The notes below the pieces were generated by a model. That model was not told where the DNA came from. It saw only the letters and a list, made by a program, of their open reading frames with translations, and searched no databases. A stretch of 64,000 nucleotides of DNA, taken from NCBI GenBank assembly GCA_964036195.1, contig OZ038457.1:20797147-20861146 (forward strand). Direction: 5' to 3'. Source of the stretch: Sphaerolaimus hirsutus. Taxonomy: Eukaryota; Nematoda; Chromadorea; Monhysterida; Sphaerolaimidae. Shown here piece by piece: positions 1 to 14,294 of the stretch. Positions within the stretch are counted from its first letter, which is position 1. Each line of letters opens with the position of its first letter. A program made the position numbers and the translations under genes.

Positions 1-180
1 AATGCCGATTAATTTGAACATTTTTCACATCTCCATTCATTAAAAAAAACTAGATCAGATAGCGAAATTATGGCCAAGTTCTCAGTTTCAGTTGCCGTCT
101 GCGCAGTCGGTTACGCGGACCACATGTCAACTGCGACGCTGTGTAAAACAGCGATGAGTTTATTGTTGATGAGTCTGAAA

Positions 181-357
181 GTACCCTGTGGGCACCCTGT
201 AAAAAGCCATGTAAAATGTAGTGCAAAGTGTCAAAAGTCATGGAAAATGCCCTGAAAAATGGCAACCGAGTTGCCATTTTACAGGGCATTTTCTATGACT
301 TTTGACACTTTGCATGACATTTGACATTTTACAGGGCTTTTTACTGGGTCTGGGAGT
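181..357. mobile_element. palindromic MITE, family A
   Basis: This is a near-perfect palindrome of about 177 bp built on the arm CCCTGTAAAA and containing the core TGCAAAGTGTCAAAAGTCAT in both orientations. The right end reads GGTCTGGGAGTGG. At least a dozen relatives occur in the window (near 2282, 2870, 9772, 12946, 17606, 18808, 30388, 31765, 41565, 59996 and 62094), all with the terminal motif CACTCCCAGACCCTGTAAAA. There is no coding capacity, so this is a non-autonomous element. No clear target duplication was found. Confidence 0.8.
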
Positions 358-384
358 GGTACCTAGAGCCAATGCTGTGGCAAG

Positions 385-610
385 TAGTGATGTAAAGGCA
401 CCGGGGCACCGGTGCCCCGGTGCTGGGCACCGAAGGGCACCAGCACCGGTGCTGGTGCGGTGCCATTGCAATCTTCAGGGGTGCCATGCCGGTGCCGGTG
501 CCCTTTTTTTCAGAATAGCACCGGTGCCGGTGCGGTGCGGTGCCATTTTTCTGCCGGTGCCAAAGGTGCTAGCACCGGGCCAAAGTAAAAGGCACCGGGA
601 AAGACACCGG
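385..610. repeat. GGTGCC minisatellite element, copy 1
   Basis: The array is made of variants of GGTGCCGGTGCGGTGCC and its complement. It starts at the edge motif GTAGTGATGTAAAGGCACCG. Copies at 1515-1735 and 32315-32490 end with the complementary edge CCTTTAACATCACTAGT, so these are dispersed elements with defined ends and not free satellites. The long open frames across it are a by-product of the repeat. Confidence 0.7.
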
Positions 611-734
611 CCAAGGCTTCATGTGCTGTGCAATTTTGTCCATAGTATGTGCTTATTCATATTTTTAAAAAACAGCGATATAATTTATTTACACAACCGT
701 TTTTGCTTTTTTTGTAAACCTCCCATCAAATAAA

Positions 735-1140
735 TACCGTATATCCTCGAATAAACCCCCCCTTGAATAACTCCCCACCCTTGAATAACTCCCCCCTCAA
801 AAACACTGACGAAAAAATAACTCCCTCCCTTGAATAACTCCCCACCTTTGAATAACTCCCCCCTCTGTGATGAGTGGAGAGGATACTGGAACAAGTGGAA
901 AAAAACGAAATGCAAATACAGTGCAGTGTGTGAGACAAAAAATACAAAGGATGTTAGCATACGGCAGCGAAAGCAGATGCACAGTGTGTATTACGCAGTG
1001 TATACACACCTATCTACCTGCAAGTTTTCCTGAATATTATGAGGAAAAAATAACTCCCTCCCTTGAATAACTCCCCACCCTTTAATAACTCCCCCCTCAA
1101 AAATAACTCCCCGGGGGACTTATTCAAGGATATACGGTAT
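735..1140. mobile_element. inverted-repeat element, ACCGTATATCC family
   Basis: The element starts ACCGTATATCCTCGAATAA and ends with the complement TTCAAGGATATACGGTAT. The arms carry repeated CTTGAATAACTCCCC units and the centre is about 150 bp of unrelated sequence. A second copy of this subfamily lies at 55591-56016. Related subfamilies start ACCGTATTTCCTCGAAATAC or ACCGTATTTCTTCTAATAGA. Confidence 0.75.
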
Positions 1141-1514
1141 ACCTACTGTGAAATCCATTATACCCAATACGTGATCTGATGAACGAATCTAAAATTTTGT
1201 TGAATTTTAAATCATTTTTATATTTAATATTTATCTTACTTGTTTGTTCAAAATTTGTTGTCAGTTTATGACAGAGATTGTTCCATTCTCAGTACAGCAA
1301 CGATTCCGATCAGTAGACAATAGTGGCTATGGACATTGCAGTGAATTTAATATTTTATCTTTCATTTGTAATCATTGTAATTGCTTCATAAAAGTGATTG
1401 CCACATCATTCTGATCATTTTAAGTGCTCAACCATCAAAATCGGTTGAAAATTCATGGAAATATGCGCTTCCAAAAGTGAGACCACTGAGAAACTGCCCG
1501 ATATTCACTTCAGA
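1141..1514. other. AT-rich intergenic stretch, nothing recognised
   Basis: No supported exon, repeat or RNA gene was seen between the hairpin element and the next GGTGCC array. Confidence 0.5.
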
Positions 1515-1735
1515 AATTCCAGCCCGGTGCGGTGCCTTTCGGTGCTAGCACCGGCAACCCGCCGGTGCCCTTCGGTGCCGGTGCCATTTTTTCCAAAAGG
1601 CACCGGTGCCGGTGCGGTGCGGTGCCATTTTCATGCCGGTGCCCCAGGGTGCCAGGTGCCCTTTTCATGTGTTGGCAAAGGTGCCGGTGCGGTGCGGTGC
1701 CATTTTTCCCGGTGCCTTTAACATCACTAGTGGCA
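1515..1735. repeat. GGTGCC minisatellite element, copy 2
   Basis: This is an array of GGTGCCGGTGCGGTGCGG variants that ends at GGTGCCTTTAACATCACTAG. That edge is also present in the copy at 32315-32490, and its complement begins copy 1. The overlapping predicted open frames are artefacts of the low-complexity motif. Confidence 0.7.
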
Positions 1736-2087
1736 AGTGGCATTTGATTGAGGTCATAACTGGTGCCAATTCAGCAAGTGGAGAAATAAAAAGCAATGTT
1801 GAAGTGAGAAAACAGAGCTTAGGAGAAAAGTCAACTTTTGACTTAATAAATTTGCTTTTCTTGTTAACTTTTAACTCCTTGTGTGGACCCCGGACTACCC
1901 CATAAAGTACGCAATTAGGATCGTCATAATTGAAAAAAAACCCAAAAAACAAGCGCGTCGCATTTGACAAGTCATCTCAAGTCTCCTATTGGTGTCCCTG
2001 ACCACCGAGGCCGGAGACAGCGGTGTGTAGAAGTTTCCTGACTGCACAAAAACGCCGTCCGACTGCACAAAAACCGGCGCCGCGCAG

Positions 2088-2638
2088 GCGAGCTACAGCC
2101 GACCGAGAAAAGCGGCAAGCAGCCATGCAGCTGGTACCACTGCTGCAACGGCGACAGCTACACGCCCAACTACGACATTTGCACCTGGGAGGCGTACGAT
2201 AACGCCGGCTACGGCAAGGACTCGCACCAGAACTACTGCAACAACAGGTGTGATCATATGCACGCGATTCACTGGGCGAGCTGGTGTATTTTACAATGTG
2301 GGAATGATGTGAAATGTAAAAATGATGCAAAGTGTGAAAAGTCTGTAAAATGCTATAAAAATGTCAAACGTCGAGTAAATAGAAAATTTTGCATTTTACA
2401 CGACCTCTGACACTCTACACAATATTTTACTTTTTACAGAGCATTGTACAGGGTCTAGGAGTGGCCTCTGCCACGTTGCATTGCGCCGACTACACGAGAG
2501 TGAACAAATATTTTTACAACGTAAATTTCGCACAGACGCGGCAAGCGCTGCTGCGCGAGCGGCTGCAAGTTCGACGCGATGACACTCATCTGCGGCCACT
2601 GTGACATGTATGAGGATGGCGGCATGGGCAAAAAGTGA
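2088..2638 (+). CDS. Cys-rich secreted protein, last two exons
   Basis: Two exons join in frame. Exon 2088-2247 follows a CGCGCAG acceptor, ends at AACAACAG|gtgtga and encodes a segment with PCSWYHCCNGDSY and NYCNNR. Exon 2536-2638 follows a TTCGCACAG acceptor, encodes RCCASGCKFDAM and ICGHCDMYE, and stops at TGA 2636. The phase-2 join (AG plus A) restores an Arg codon. The intron between them contains a family A palindrome at 2282-2465. The Cys density (nine or more Cys in about 85 residues) points to a disulphide-rich extracellular protein. The family is not recognised. The signal peptide and 5' exons were not found and may lie left of the window or in the TE-rich sequence before 2088. Confidence 0.55.
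2282..2465. mobile_element. palindromic MITE, family A, inside an intron
   Basis: A diverged copy with the arm TTTTACAGGGTCTAGGAGTG at its right end. It occupies most of the intron between the last two exons of the Cys-rich gene at 2088-2638. Confidence 0.6.
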
Positions 2639-2869
2639 ATCGATCCGGAAAAGTTTGTAACATGGTAATTGGATCTTTATTAACATTCCAGTGTGTACAG
2701 TATTATACCTCGATTCGATAGGGAAAATGAACAGTATGCACTGATGAATACGTCAATTCGGTAGACGATCGAGTTCTGCCGTCGCGACATAAATTCCAAT
2801 CGACTATATATTGCCTGCGGAAAAAAACAACAACTAAATACTAAAACTCCAACCAAAAAAGACACCAGG

Positions 2870-3045
2870 GGGCAGTCCCAGACCCTGTAAGATTCCCTGT
2901 AAAGTGTCAAATGTCATGCAAAGTGTCAAAATGCATGTAAAATGCCCTGTAAAATGGTAAACGTTTGCCATTTTACCGTGCATTTACATGACGCTTGACA
3001 TTTTGCATGAAATTTTACATGGCATTTTACAGGGTCTGGGACTGG
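2870..3045. mobile_element. palindromic MITE, family A
   Basis: The element runs from CAGGGGGCAGTCCCAGACCC to GGGTCTGGGACTGGCACCA, with near-complete inverted symmetry around GGTAAACGTTTGCC. It lies just downstream (on the minus strand) of the Cys-rich exon 3095-3244. Confidence 0.8.
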
Positions 3046-3094
3046 CACCAAAATATCCAAACACCACCCCAAAATACCCCCCCCCCTCCCTCAC

Positions 3095-6918
<3,824 letters not shown>

Positions 6919-7234
6919 CTGTCAGAAACATTCTCATATGTTGTTAAACTGCATGCACAGATAGCTTATCACTGACGAAAACTGACCACAGGCACCACAC
7001 AGGCTGGAACACCGATGGTGAGAAACCACAGTGGAAGCATGCCGCAGTAGTAACACGGCATGATGCAATCCGGCGAACCTTCGCTCGCTGTTACGGTGCA
7101 CACAAGAAATGTTAGACGTAGCTCGCTGAAAGATAGATAGCGGTCATATTTGCAGTGTGGGAAAATAAGGGAGGTAAAAAATTAAGGGAAAATAGGATGA
7201 GATGGGTAAATATTTATTTTAATAATTGAGTTAC

Positions 7235-10200
7235 CTGTTGACATATTCCTGCGTGATGTTTCTGATGATCTGTCCATGCGTCAAAATCTGCCGTTTTTTC
7301 CACTGGGTACCATCCCTGTACCGCTCATAGCTGCGTAAAAAAATCAAGCTGAAAGAGCGTTCAAAAATTGAACAAAAAAACCCGTTGCACCTGAATGCCG
7401 GTGTCTCCAAAACAAGTGCCGTATTCCGATCTCCATATTCCTCAGTATCCTTACAACTTTTTACCTCCAAACCAGCCATGAAGCAACATAGCACTTCAAC
7501 CAATCTTTGCCCCAATCCACCATCAAAATGACTGCGCCAGCCAGAAACCACCCAGGTGCCGTTTTCAATGTCCGGCAGCGTGCAGTTCGGCCCCCACTGG
7601 CAAAACTGCGATTTTCAGGTTTCGAGTTTACTGATTTAGATTTCAATTTTTGGAAAGTGACATGGCACGCAGACTGTCGCAGCATTGGCAATATGCAAAA
7701 AGAAACTCAACATAATCATTGGTCAAAAATTCTCTGGTGCCGGTTCCGCAAGTGGAAAAGTTAAGAGTAAAGAGTTAAGAGTTGAGTAAAATGATAAATG
7801 ATAAGTTAAGAGTAAAGTTAAAAGTTAAGAGTTGAGTAAAATCATTTGTCGTTTTATTCAACTCTTAACTCTTAACTTTACTCATAACTTGTCATTTGTC
7901 ATTTTACTCAACTCTTAAGTTTTAACTCTTAACTTTTCCACTTGCGGAACTGGCCCCTGGTTTGACCCAGGGTGTGATCCTAAAGGGGCTGCACACATTA
8001 GTACACCACCGAATTTGGGTAACTCAAAAATTTGTTTTGAAGACATTTGAGTTCACCAGAATGAGGATTCAGTCAACTTCTGTTGATGACGATCAAAAAT
8101 CATTGATTCTGGTAAACTCAAATGTGTACAAACCAGATTTATCAGTTTACAAAATTACGTGGTGTACTAGTGTGCATGGCCACAATATCCCAGAACTAAC
8201 ACAAGCCCTGCTCAAAGTCTGGCACTGTCCTATAAATCTGTAATCGTTCGGCTGGCCACCCCTCCCTCGCAGGGGCCACTTGTAAAGCCGCTGCAGAAAG
8301 TCCCCACTCTCGCACACGTGAAACTGCTCCGCGTAAAGCTCGGTTTGCGTCGAGCTGACCGAATCGTCGCCTGGGTGATTTTTGGGTTTGTGAAGGCGCA
8401 TTGATTTCCATTGTGGCAAAATCAGTGGCTGTTGAAAATGGATGAATGAAAATGACTGAGAAGAGCATGGCGAACGGCGATTTGATGGGCAGAACATATT
8501 TACACAAAAATGCATACTTACACGGTCTGTCTTCCACAGACTTAGGTAGATAGTGTAGGTAGTATTTTCTAGAATAAACCCCACTCGCAAATTAACCCTC
8601 CCCTTAAAATACCCCCAGCCCCAGGTCTGATTGAGCTGGGGAAACATAAGCCCCCTGGGCAGGGTTGGTTTTAGTAAAATTCATTTTACTAAAATTGTAT
8701 AAAAATTGTATTTTATTTTTGTTTTATTCTCAATTTTCCATTTTATTTTTATTATTTTCTTCAATTTTCCAATTTATTTTTATTTTGTTCTTCAATTTTC
8801 CAATTTATTTTAATTTTGTTTAATTTTCCTTTTTAGTTTGTGACCAGGATTGGTTTTAGTAACATTCTTTTTGCTAAAATTGTAGTAAAATTCTATAAAA
8901 ATTGTATTTTATTTTAATTTTATTCATGTTTCATTTTATTTACCGTATTACCTCGAAATACCCCCAGGGGTTCATTATTTCGCCAGCAAAATTTGAGGGG
9001 GGATAATTCGAGGGGGGGTTATTCGAGGGGGGGTCTATTTTTTCGCCAGAAATTTTCGGAAATGCCCCATACTCAGACGTAGAAAAATCAAACAATTACA
9101 TAGATGTGTATGTGTTTATAGGCATATAAATATAACTGTATATACACCCTTCCCTAACAACAACCCTTCCCTAACGTCACTCAATCATCAGTTTTAACGT
9201 GTGTTCTGCATTATACAGACCACAAACTGCGGTATTTGTCATGTACGTTCTCTTTACACTCAATTTTAGGGGGGTATTTCGAGGGGGGGTTATTATTTCC
9301 CCAGCCGAATTTTAGGGGGGTGGTATTTCGAGGAAGGGGGGTTAATTCTAGGGGGGCGGTTAATTCAAGGTAATACGGTATTCTTCAATTTTCTATTCAA
9401 TTTTTATTCTATTTTTCCCCTGAGATTTTGCCAACACTGCTCCTGGGTCTCTAAGAGACTAAGACACGCAATACATGCAGCGGTTGTGAATGAACGTATT
9501 GCTTCCACTGCACAATGAATCCACAGTCCACAATGCACCAACCATTTGTCCTGTATCGCTTGGAATTCTTCCTATCTTTGGGGTCATACCAGCCGTCATC
9601 TGAGTGGCTGGAATTGTGCCAACCCTCGCCGAAAACCGAATGACTCTGCGACGCTGAGTGCTTTGACATTTTGCACATGCCGTCGCTCTCGCCGCGAAGA
9701 CACCCGTAGAAGCTGGCGAATTAGTTGACAGAGTAGTTCCGGGTAATTAAAAAATTGAGTTACGCAACATGTGGCAGTCTCGGACCCTGTAGTGTCGTGT
9801 CAAATGTCATGTAATGTGTCAATCAAAATAAAAAGAAATTTACTGAACTTTTGACACTTTGCAAAAGATTTTGACACTTTACAGGGTACGGGATTGCCCC
9901 CATGTCAATTACAGTTACCTGTCGCATTTTATACTGGGACAGTCGCACACTTTGTTGGGCTCCTTAAAACGCAGCCAGTAAACATCATTCGAAGTGCACA
10001 TGCGCAGTTTAGACGAGCGCCGTTTACTTCGGCGTCCTGAAACGTAAAAAATGATGCAAAATCGAAAGAGAATCCACACGAAATAACTTACCGTCATTAT
10101 AGCGCTGCAGCAGGAATTTCTTGTCCCAATAGCAAACTCGCGCATTACCGTAACCCTGCCTGCATTTCACATATTTTAACAACCAAAACTACAGGTGCCG

Positions 10201-11596
10201 GTTCCGCAAGTGGACAAGTTAAGAGTTAAAAGTTAAGAGTTGAGTAAAATGACAAATGGCGAGTTAAGAGTAAAGTTAAAGTTTAAGAGAAAAGTTTAAG
10301 TTTAAGAGAAAAGTTAAAATTTAAGAGTTGAGTTAAAAGTTGAGTGAAATGTTAAGAGTTGAGTTAAAGGTTAAAAGTTGAGTTAAGAGTTGAGTTAAGA
10401 GTTGAGAGTTAAGAGACAAGTGGAAAATGATGGTAAAAAATATTAAAAAAATAAAAATGTGAAATTGGTATAGATATGGCTGTTTGCTGGCATGCTGCCA
10501 ATGTTGTATGCACGACATTTGAAAATAACGTATCCAAAAAAATTATCGCTAAAAAAAGAAAAAATCGCGGAACGTTGTTTCAAAATGGCCATGCGAGAAC
10601 AAAATATGACCGAAGATCAGCGTATCGCGCTTCTGCAACGAATGACCCATTTGTATTTTGAATCAACTTTTAACTCACCTTTTCACCTTTAACTCAACTC
10701 TTAACATTTAACTCAACTTTTGACTCAACTTTTAACCTTTAACTCAACTCTTAACTTTTAACTCAACTTTTGACTCAACTTTTAACCTTTAACTCAACTC
10801 TTAACTTTTAACTCAACTTTTGACTCAACTTTTAACCTTTAACTCAACTCTTAACTTTTAACTCAACTTTTGTCTCAACTTTTAACCTTTAACTCAACTC
10901 TTAACTTTTAACTCTTAACTTGTCTACTTGCGGAACTGGCCCCTGGGGCCAGTTCAGCAAGTGTCAAAGTAGAGTGAAGTTAAAAGTAATAAGTAAAGTG
11001 AAGATTAGAGAGTTGAGTAAAAAAAAGTAAAATGGTAAACGGAAAGTAATAAGCAAAGTAAAGAGTAAGCAGAAAAGTAAAAATTAAGTTTGATAGTAAA
11101 GAGTAAAGTTAAGAGTAAAGTACTTTGCCACTTGCGAAACTGGCCCTTGTACATCAATCACGCAAAGAGTCAACTCACTGGAAACTCATGCTCTGTATAA
11201 AAGGACCGCCCAACGATGCGACCCTTTCCGGCGCGGCCGCTTCAAAAGTGGACCTGCCGTCGGTGCGGGCGTAGCGCATGCCTGTGTACACGCAGCTGGA
11301 CACGTTGACCAACATGTTCGGCGTCTGGCAGCACCGCTGCTGCACTCTGAGTGGTGCAAATGTAAATATGTATGAATTTGACCCAAAGTGGATTTGACCC
11401 ATCACCACTTCGCAGCCAACAAACCGACGTTCTAATATACCTCCCATCTCGACTGGTAGAAATGGAAGTGTTGAACCCTGACAGATATTCATTGCACTGG
11501 CATCCGAACGTGGTCTCGTCGAAGTCCACCGTGGACGTGGGCAGGTAGAAGCGCGACTGCAGGCGGCACGACGGCACGTACTGCGACGGCAGCAAT
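7235..11596 (-). CDS. Cys-rich secreted protein, eight phase-matched exons
   Basis: Minus-strand exons: 11441-11596, 11179-11346, 10092-10159, 9919-10036, 9468-9712, 8201-8370, 7391-7596 and 7235-7330. Each has AG/GT(GC-free) borders, and the codon phase carries correctly through all seven joins, giving about 410 residues. Recognisable stretches include YVPSCRLQSRFYLPTS, QQRCCQTPNMLVNVSSC, VCYWDKKFLLQRYND, NKVCDCPSIKCD, TNGWCIVDCGFIVQW and YERYRDGTQWKKRQI. The regular Cys spacing and NVS/NGT/NIT-type sequons suggest a glycosylated extracellular protein. I do not recognise the family. The 5' exon with a signal peptide was not found: candidates are the open stretches at 12302-12540 and 13208-13310. 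The 3' continuation into the Thr-rich exon at 6918 fails on phase, so either a small exon was missed or the gene ends nearby. Its introns hold three fold-back elements and one family A palindrome. Confidence 0.6.
7736..7957. mobile_element. fold-back element, family B (short copy)
   Basis: The element starts GGTGCCGGTTCCGCAAGTGG and ends CCACTTGCGGAACTGGCCCC. Almost the whole 220 bp is arrays of AGTTAAGAGTTGAGTAAAAT-like units in inverted orientation. Two further members abut each other at 10194-11148. Confidence 0.9.
8575..8940. repeat. low-complexity TTTTATT-rich tract
   Basis: Repeats of variants of CAATTTTCCATTTTATTTTT are preceded by GGTTGGTTTTAGTAAAATTC. A related tract occurs at 18593-18680 inside the SYF1/XAB2 gene, so it is probably a dispersed element. 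Ends were not defined. Confidence 0.5.
8942..9381. mobile_element. ACCGTATTACC inverted-repeat element
   Basis: The terminal ACCGTATTACCTCGAAATAC is complementary to the end ATTCAAGGTAATACGGTATT. The arms are G-run and C-run rich (GGGGGGTTATTCGAGG units) around about 220 bp of unrelated sequence. Confidence 0.75.
9772..9903. mobile_element. palindromic MITE, family A, in a 206-bp intron
   Basis: A diverged palindrome occupying about 130 bp of the intron 9713-9918 of the Cys-rich gene. The arms read GACCCTGTAGTGTCG and TTACAGGGTACGGGA. Confidence 0.65.
10194..10944. mobile_element. fold-back element, family B (long copy)
   Basis: Termini are GGTGCCGGTTCCGCAAGTGG and CTACTTGCGGAACTGGCCCC. The left half is GTTAAGAGTTGAGTTAAAAG units and the right half their complement (AACTCAACTTTTAACCTTT). 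A unique core of about 240 bp (10430-10670) separates the arms. Confidence 0.9.
10945..11148. mobile_element. fold-back element, family B (third copy, abutting)
   Basis: The element begins GGGGCCAGTTCAGCAAGTG immediately after the previous copy and ends CACTTGCGAAACTGGCCC. The interior repeats AAGAGTAAAGTAAAG-type units. Its tandem abutment suggests insertion into or beside the terminus of the earlier copy. Confidence 0.85.
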
Positions 11597-11854
11597 CTTT
11601 ACAAGGGCGGCGTTCACACGGCCACAGTGTGGCGATAACAATTGAGAGCTTTTTGGTGATGTGATGAAAATTTAAGATTTAGAGCACCGGACACTTCGAT
11701 CTTGATAAGACTCTTTTATGAGCCTTTTTACAATAAATAGGACAAACATAAATTTTCACAGGTTAGAGAATCATGCCCTGCCCACTAGATTGATTTTTCG
11801 CTTGTTTTCAGCGGTGTTGGAGTATTTGTCATTTGCAGCCCCATAATGAATCTA

Positions 11855-12256
11855 CCGTATTTCCTCGAAATACCCCCAGGGTTTTTTTAGAGTGGAAATT
11901 TTGAGGGGGGTATTTCGAGGGGGGGGGGGTTATTATTGCGTCAGAAATTTTCAGGAATTTCATAGTAAAGTATACGCAATTATGTACCCAAAACCGGTAA
12001 TAAATGTTACCAAATAGGATATATTCGGCCATATGAACGTACATCGCTGCACAAACTAAGTAAATGTGTAGCTGCGATGCAAAATGACTGTTATAAATAC
12101 ATTATTTACGTTCTATACATTGATGTACATCATTTCAGACGGGAGTATTTCGAGGGGGGGTTATTATTGCCTCAGCTCGAAAACACCTGGGGGTATTTCG
12201 AGGGGGGGGCGGGGGTTAATTCCTGGGGGGGGGGGGGTATCCCGAGGAAATACGGT
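11855..12256. mobile_element. ACCGTATTTCC inverted-repeat element
   Basis: The element runs from ACCGTATTTCCTCGAAATAC to CCCGAGGAAATACGGTA. Both arms carry GGGGGGTATTTCGAGGGG units, and the interior is about 200 bp of AT-rich sequence. Confidence 0.8.
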
Positions 12257-12301
12257 AAATAGCCATAACAAAAAGTGTCAGACACACCAAATCTTCAATC
12301 C

Positions 12302-12540
12302 TCATGACAAAAAGTTGGCCAAAAGCTCGAACTTTTTGTCATCCCACTTATGCCAGGTGAAGGAAATTATTTTTATAGATGACAATTCTCCATCGCCAAC
12401 CCTGAATTTTCTCTTTCTGAAAGACAGGATATTGCTCGGTTTACAGCGAACTTCGATGGTCTGCTCCTTTGGGTCCAAGTTGTAGCGGCCCTGCAACAGG
12501 TGTAATTTTGGAAGAGCGCCAACACTGGCACTATTTAGTG
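12302..12540 (-). CDS. unassigned coding exon
   Basis: An open stretch on the minus strand begins after an AAATAG acceptor. It encodes SASVGALPKLHLLQGRYNLD, then EVRCKPSNILSFRKRKFRV, WHKWDDKKFEL and a stop. Composition is non-repetitive and protein-like. It may be the terminal exon of a gene lying to the right, or a 5' exon of the Cys-rich gene if a cryptic donor is used. No family was recognised. Confidence 0.35.
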
Positions 12541-12945
12541 TCAATGCGGGAAGCACCGTGTTGAACAAGTTTTCGAGGCAATTGGTTATAAATAGTGTCG
12601 TATTTTTATACAGCACTTACTCAAAGGACCAAATATGATGTGTTACAATTGTGGCTTTTCCGAGGGTTTTCCGTCACATTTTCACATTTCTAAAATTGCG
12701 ACGAGTCGGTTAAAAGGTTCACGATCCAGTTTCCCCTGAACTGGATGTGTCTGATCATGTGACAAATACTCACACAGGAAAAACATGCTCCACCTAGAGC
12801 TGCTTCCACTGAGGGACGTTTCAGCAATAGCACGGCAATGTTTATTTACAATATGGGGTCTTACAGCCCTTACGCGAGTGAATTTTATTCTAAGCAGTAA
12901 CTTTCCAATATCAAGGTATTTTTATAGAGAAGAGACCAGGGTCGC

Positions 12946-13087
12946 AGCCACTCCCACACCCTGTAAAATGTCAATTTGTATGCAACGTGTCAAAAGCCAT
13001 GTGAAATGCCAAAATGTCAAATTTTCTTCTATTTTTTTCACAGGATGCTTGGCAAAAAATGACATTTTACAAGGTCTGGGAGGGCCC
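12946..13087. mobile_element. palindromic MITE, family A
   Basis: The element runs from CCACTCCCACACCCTGTAAAA to CATTTTACAAGGTCTGGGAG with an asymmetric centre. It lies between the coding-like stretches at 12302-12540 and 13208-13310. Confidence 0.7.
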
Positions 13088-13207
13088 CAGGATCTATCGG
13101 AGCGACGACAAAATAACCACGGCCCTAAACCCAGGTGCTGCACCCGCCAGATATGCACACAGAAAAATTAACGGGACATCTGTAAGATATAAAATCTGAA
13201 TCATCTA

Positions 13208-13310
13208 CCTGTTCGAATGTGACGGAGTCTACAACATGGTAATCAGGGCAAAACAATTTAGCATCTCTATCCCTGCCACCTCTCAAAGTCACGATTTTCT
13301 CTGGTTTAAC
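13208..13310 (-). CDS. unassigned coding exon with Cys residues
   Basis: The minus-strand open frame encodes KPEKIVTLRGGRDRDAKLF, CPDYHVVDSVTFEQ and possibly continues to CPVNFSVCISGG. A donor GAACAG|gtagat ends the first part. It could belong with the Cys-rich gene at 7235-11596. The function is not recognised. Confidence 0.3.
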
Positions 13311-13399
13311 TATTTGACATCTAATCACTGATAATTGGTGAAATATACACCACAATACGTTGAATAAATAGACAAAATGACTACAATGCATTATTAGAT

Positions 13400-14290
13400 T
13401 ATTTAGAACGGTTAAATAGTGGGCGGCATCTTGTTATCGGAAGAAAAATGTGTTCGAATCCGAGTTAGTGACGTTGACTTTTGCACTTAATGATACATTA
13501 TCTGGCCGCAGCTGAAATTCCAATCGAATTAACGTTTATTTCTAAACGTGTTTTTTCAATATGTTAAGTAATAATGCACGAGGAACGGTTAATGCGTGAC
13601 TCTTATTTATGTACATGTTTAGATGTTTACATGTTTATATATAGATAACCTCGTAAATAATGATGACTCCAGCGCCGTCACATAAAACTACGCCCAATGT
13701 CAATAATTGAAAATGTTAAATGTTTTTTTCCTCTTTCATGTGAGTGACTTCATAACATGTCATAAGTGCAGTTCACACATGGCAGACACGCCAGGCGTCA
13801 ATTTAAGATAATTGATTCATAAAAGTTGTTAACTATTTATACATACAAAAACACGTATTCGCATGCGTTGCGGTTAAATATAGGTGCCTAGATGGAAATG
13901 GGGAATCGACTTTCTATCTTCCATGTATTGTATGGATTTGCTTCATTTCGTCATAGAAAGATAGCGTCTGTTTACAACCCGGAAATAAAAATAGCGCCGC
14001 GTACATTAGTTGACCATCAAACAGCAATCTATTGAAAAATAGTTTCCTTTTACGTGTTTACTTTTTGGCAACTCACCCAAAATTGCAGTGGCCAATATTT
14101 TTAAACAAGATAGTTCTCGTGCCTTATATTTAATCGAATGTAAACATATTTTAGTTGACCGCTGTTACTCAGTCAACTAGCGTGCGCAGTTTCCGCGTTC
14201 ATGCGAAATCACAAGTTCACTCACATTAATCATGCAAAATATTCACCAATCATTAATGTCGCTCAGTCATCCTGTCGCTCAGTCATCCTG
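13400..14290. other. AT-rich intergenic region, nothing recognised
   Basis: No exon or family member was identified. At 14265-14306 the unit CGCTCAGTCATCCTGT is tandemly repeated about three times. The last copy runs into the stop codon of the SYF1/XAB2 gene. Confidence 0.5.
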
Positions 14291-14294
14291 TCGC

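Noticed and set aside
302..733. 143-codon plus-strand open frame and its neighbours near 1455-1905
   Set aside because: Most of the frame is the GGTGCC minisatellite element. The frame is open because the repeat lacks stop codons.
10200..10930. CRISPR-like array of short repeats
   Set aside because: Units are adjacent or overlapping with no unique spacers of constant size, lie in inverted halves within TIRs, and the genome is eukaryotic.
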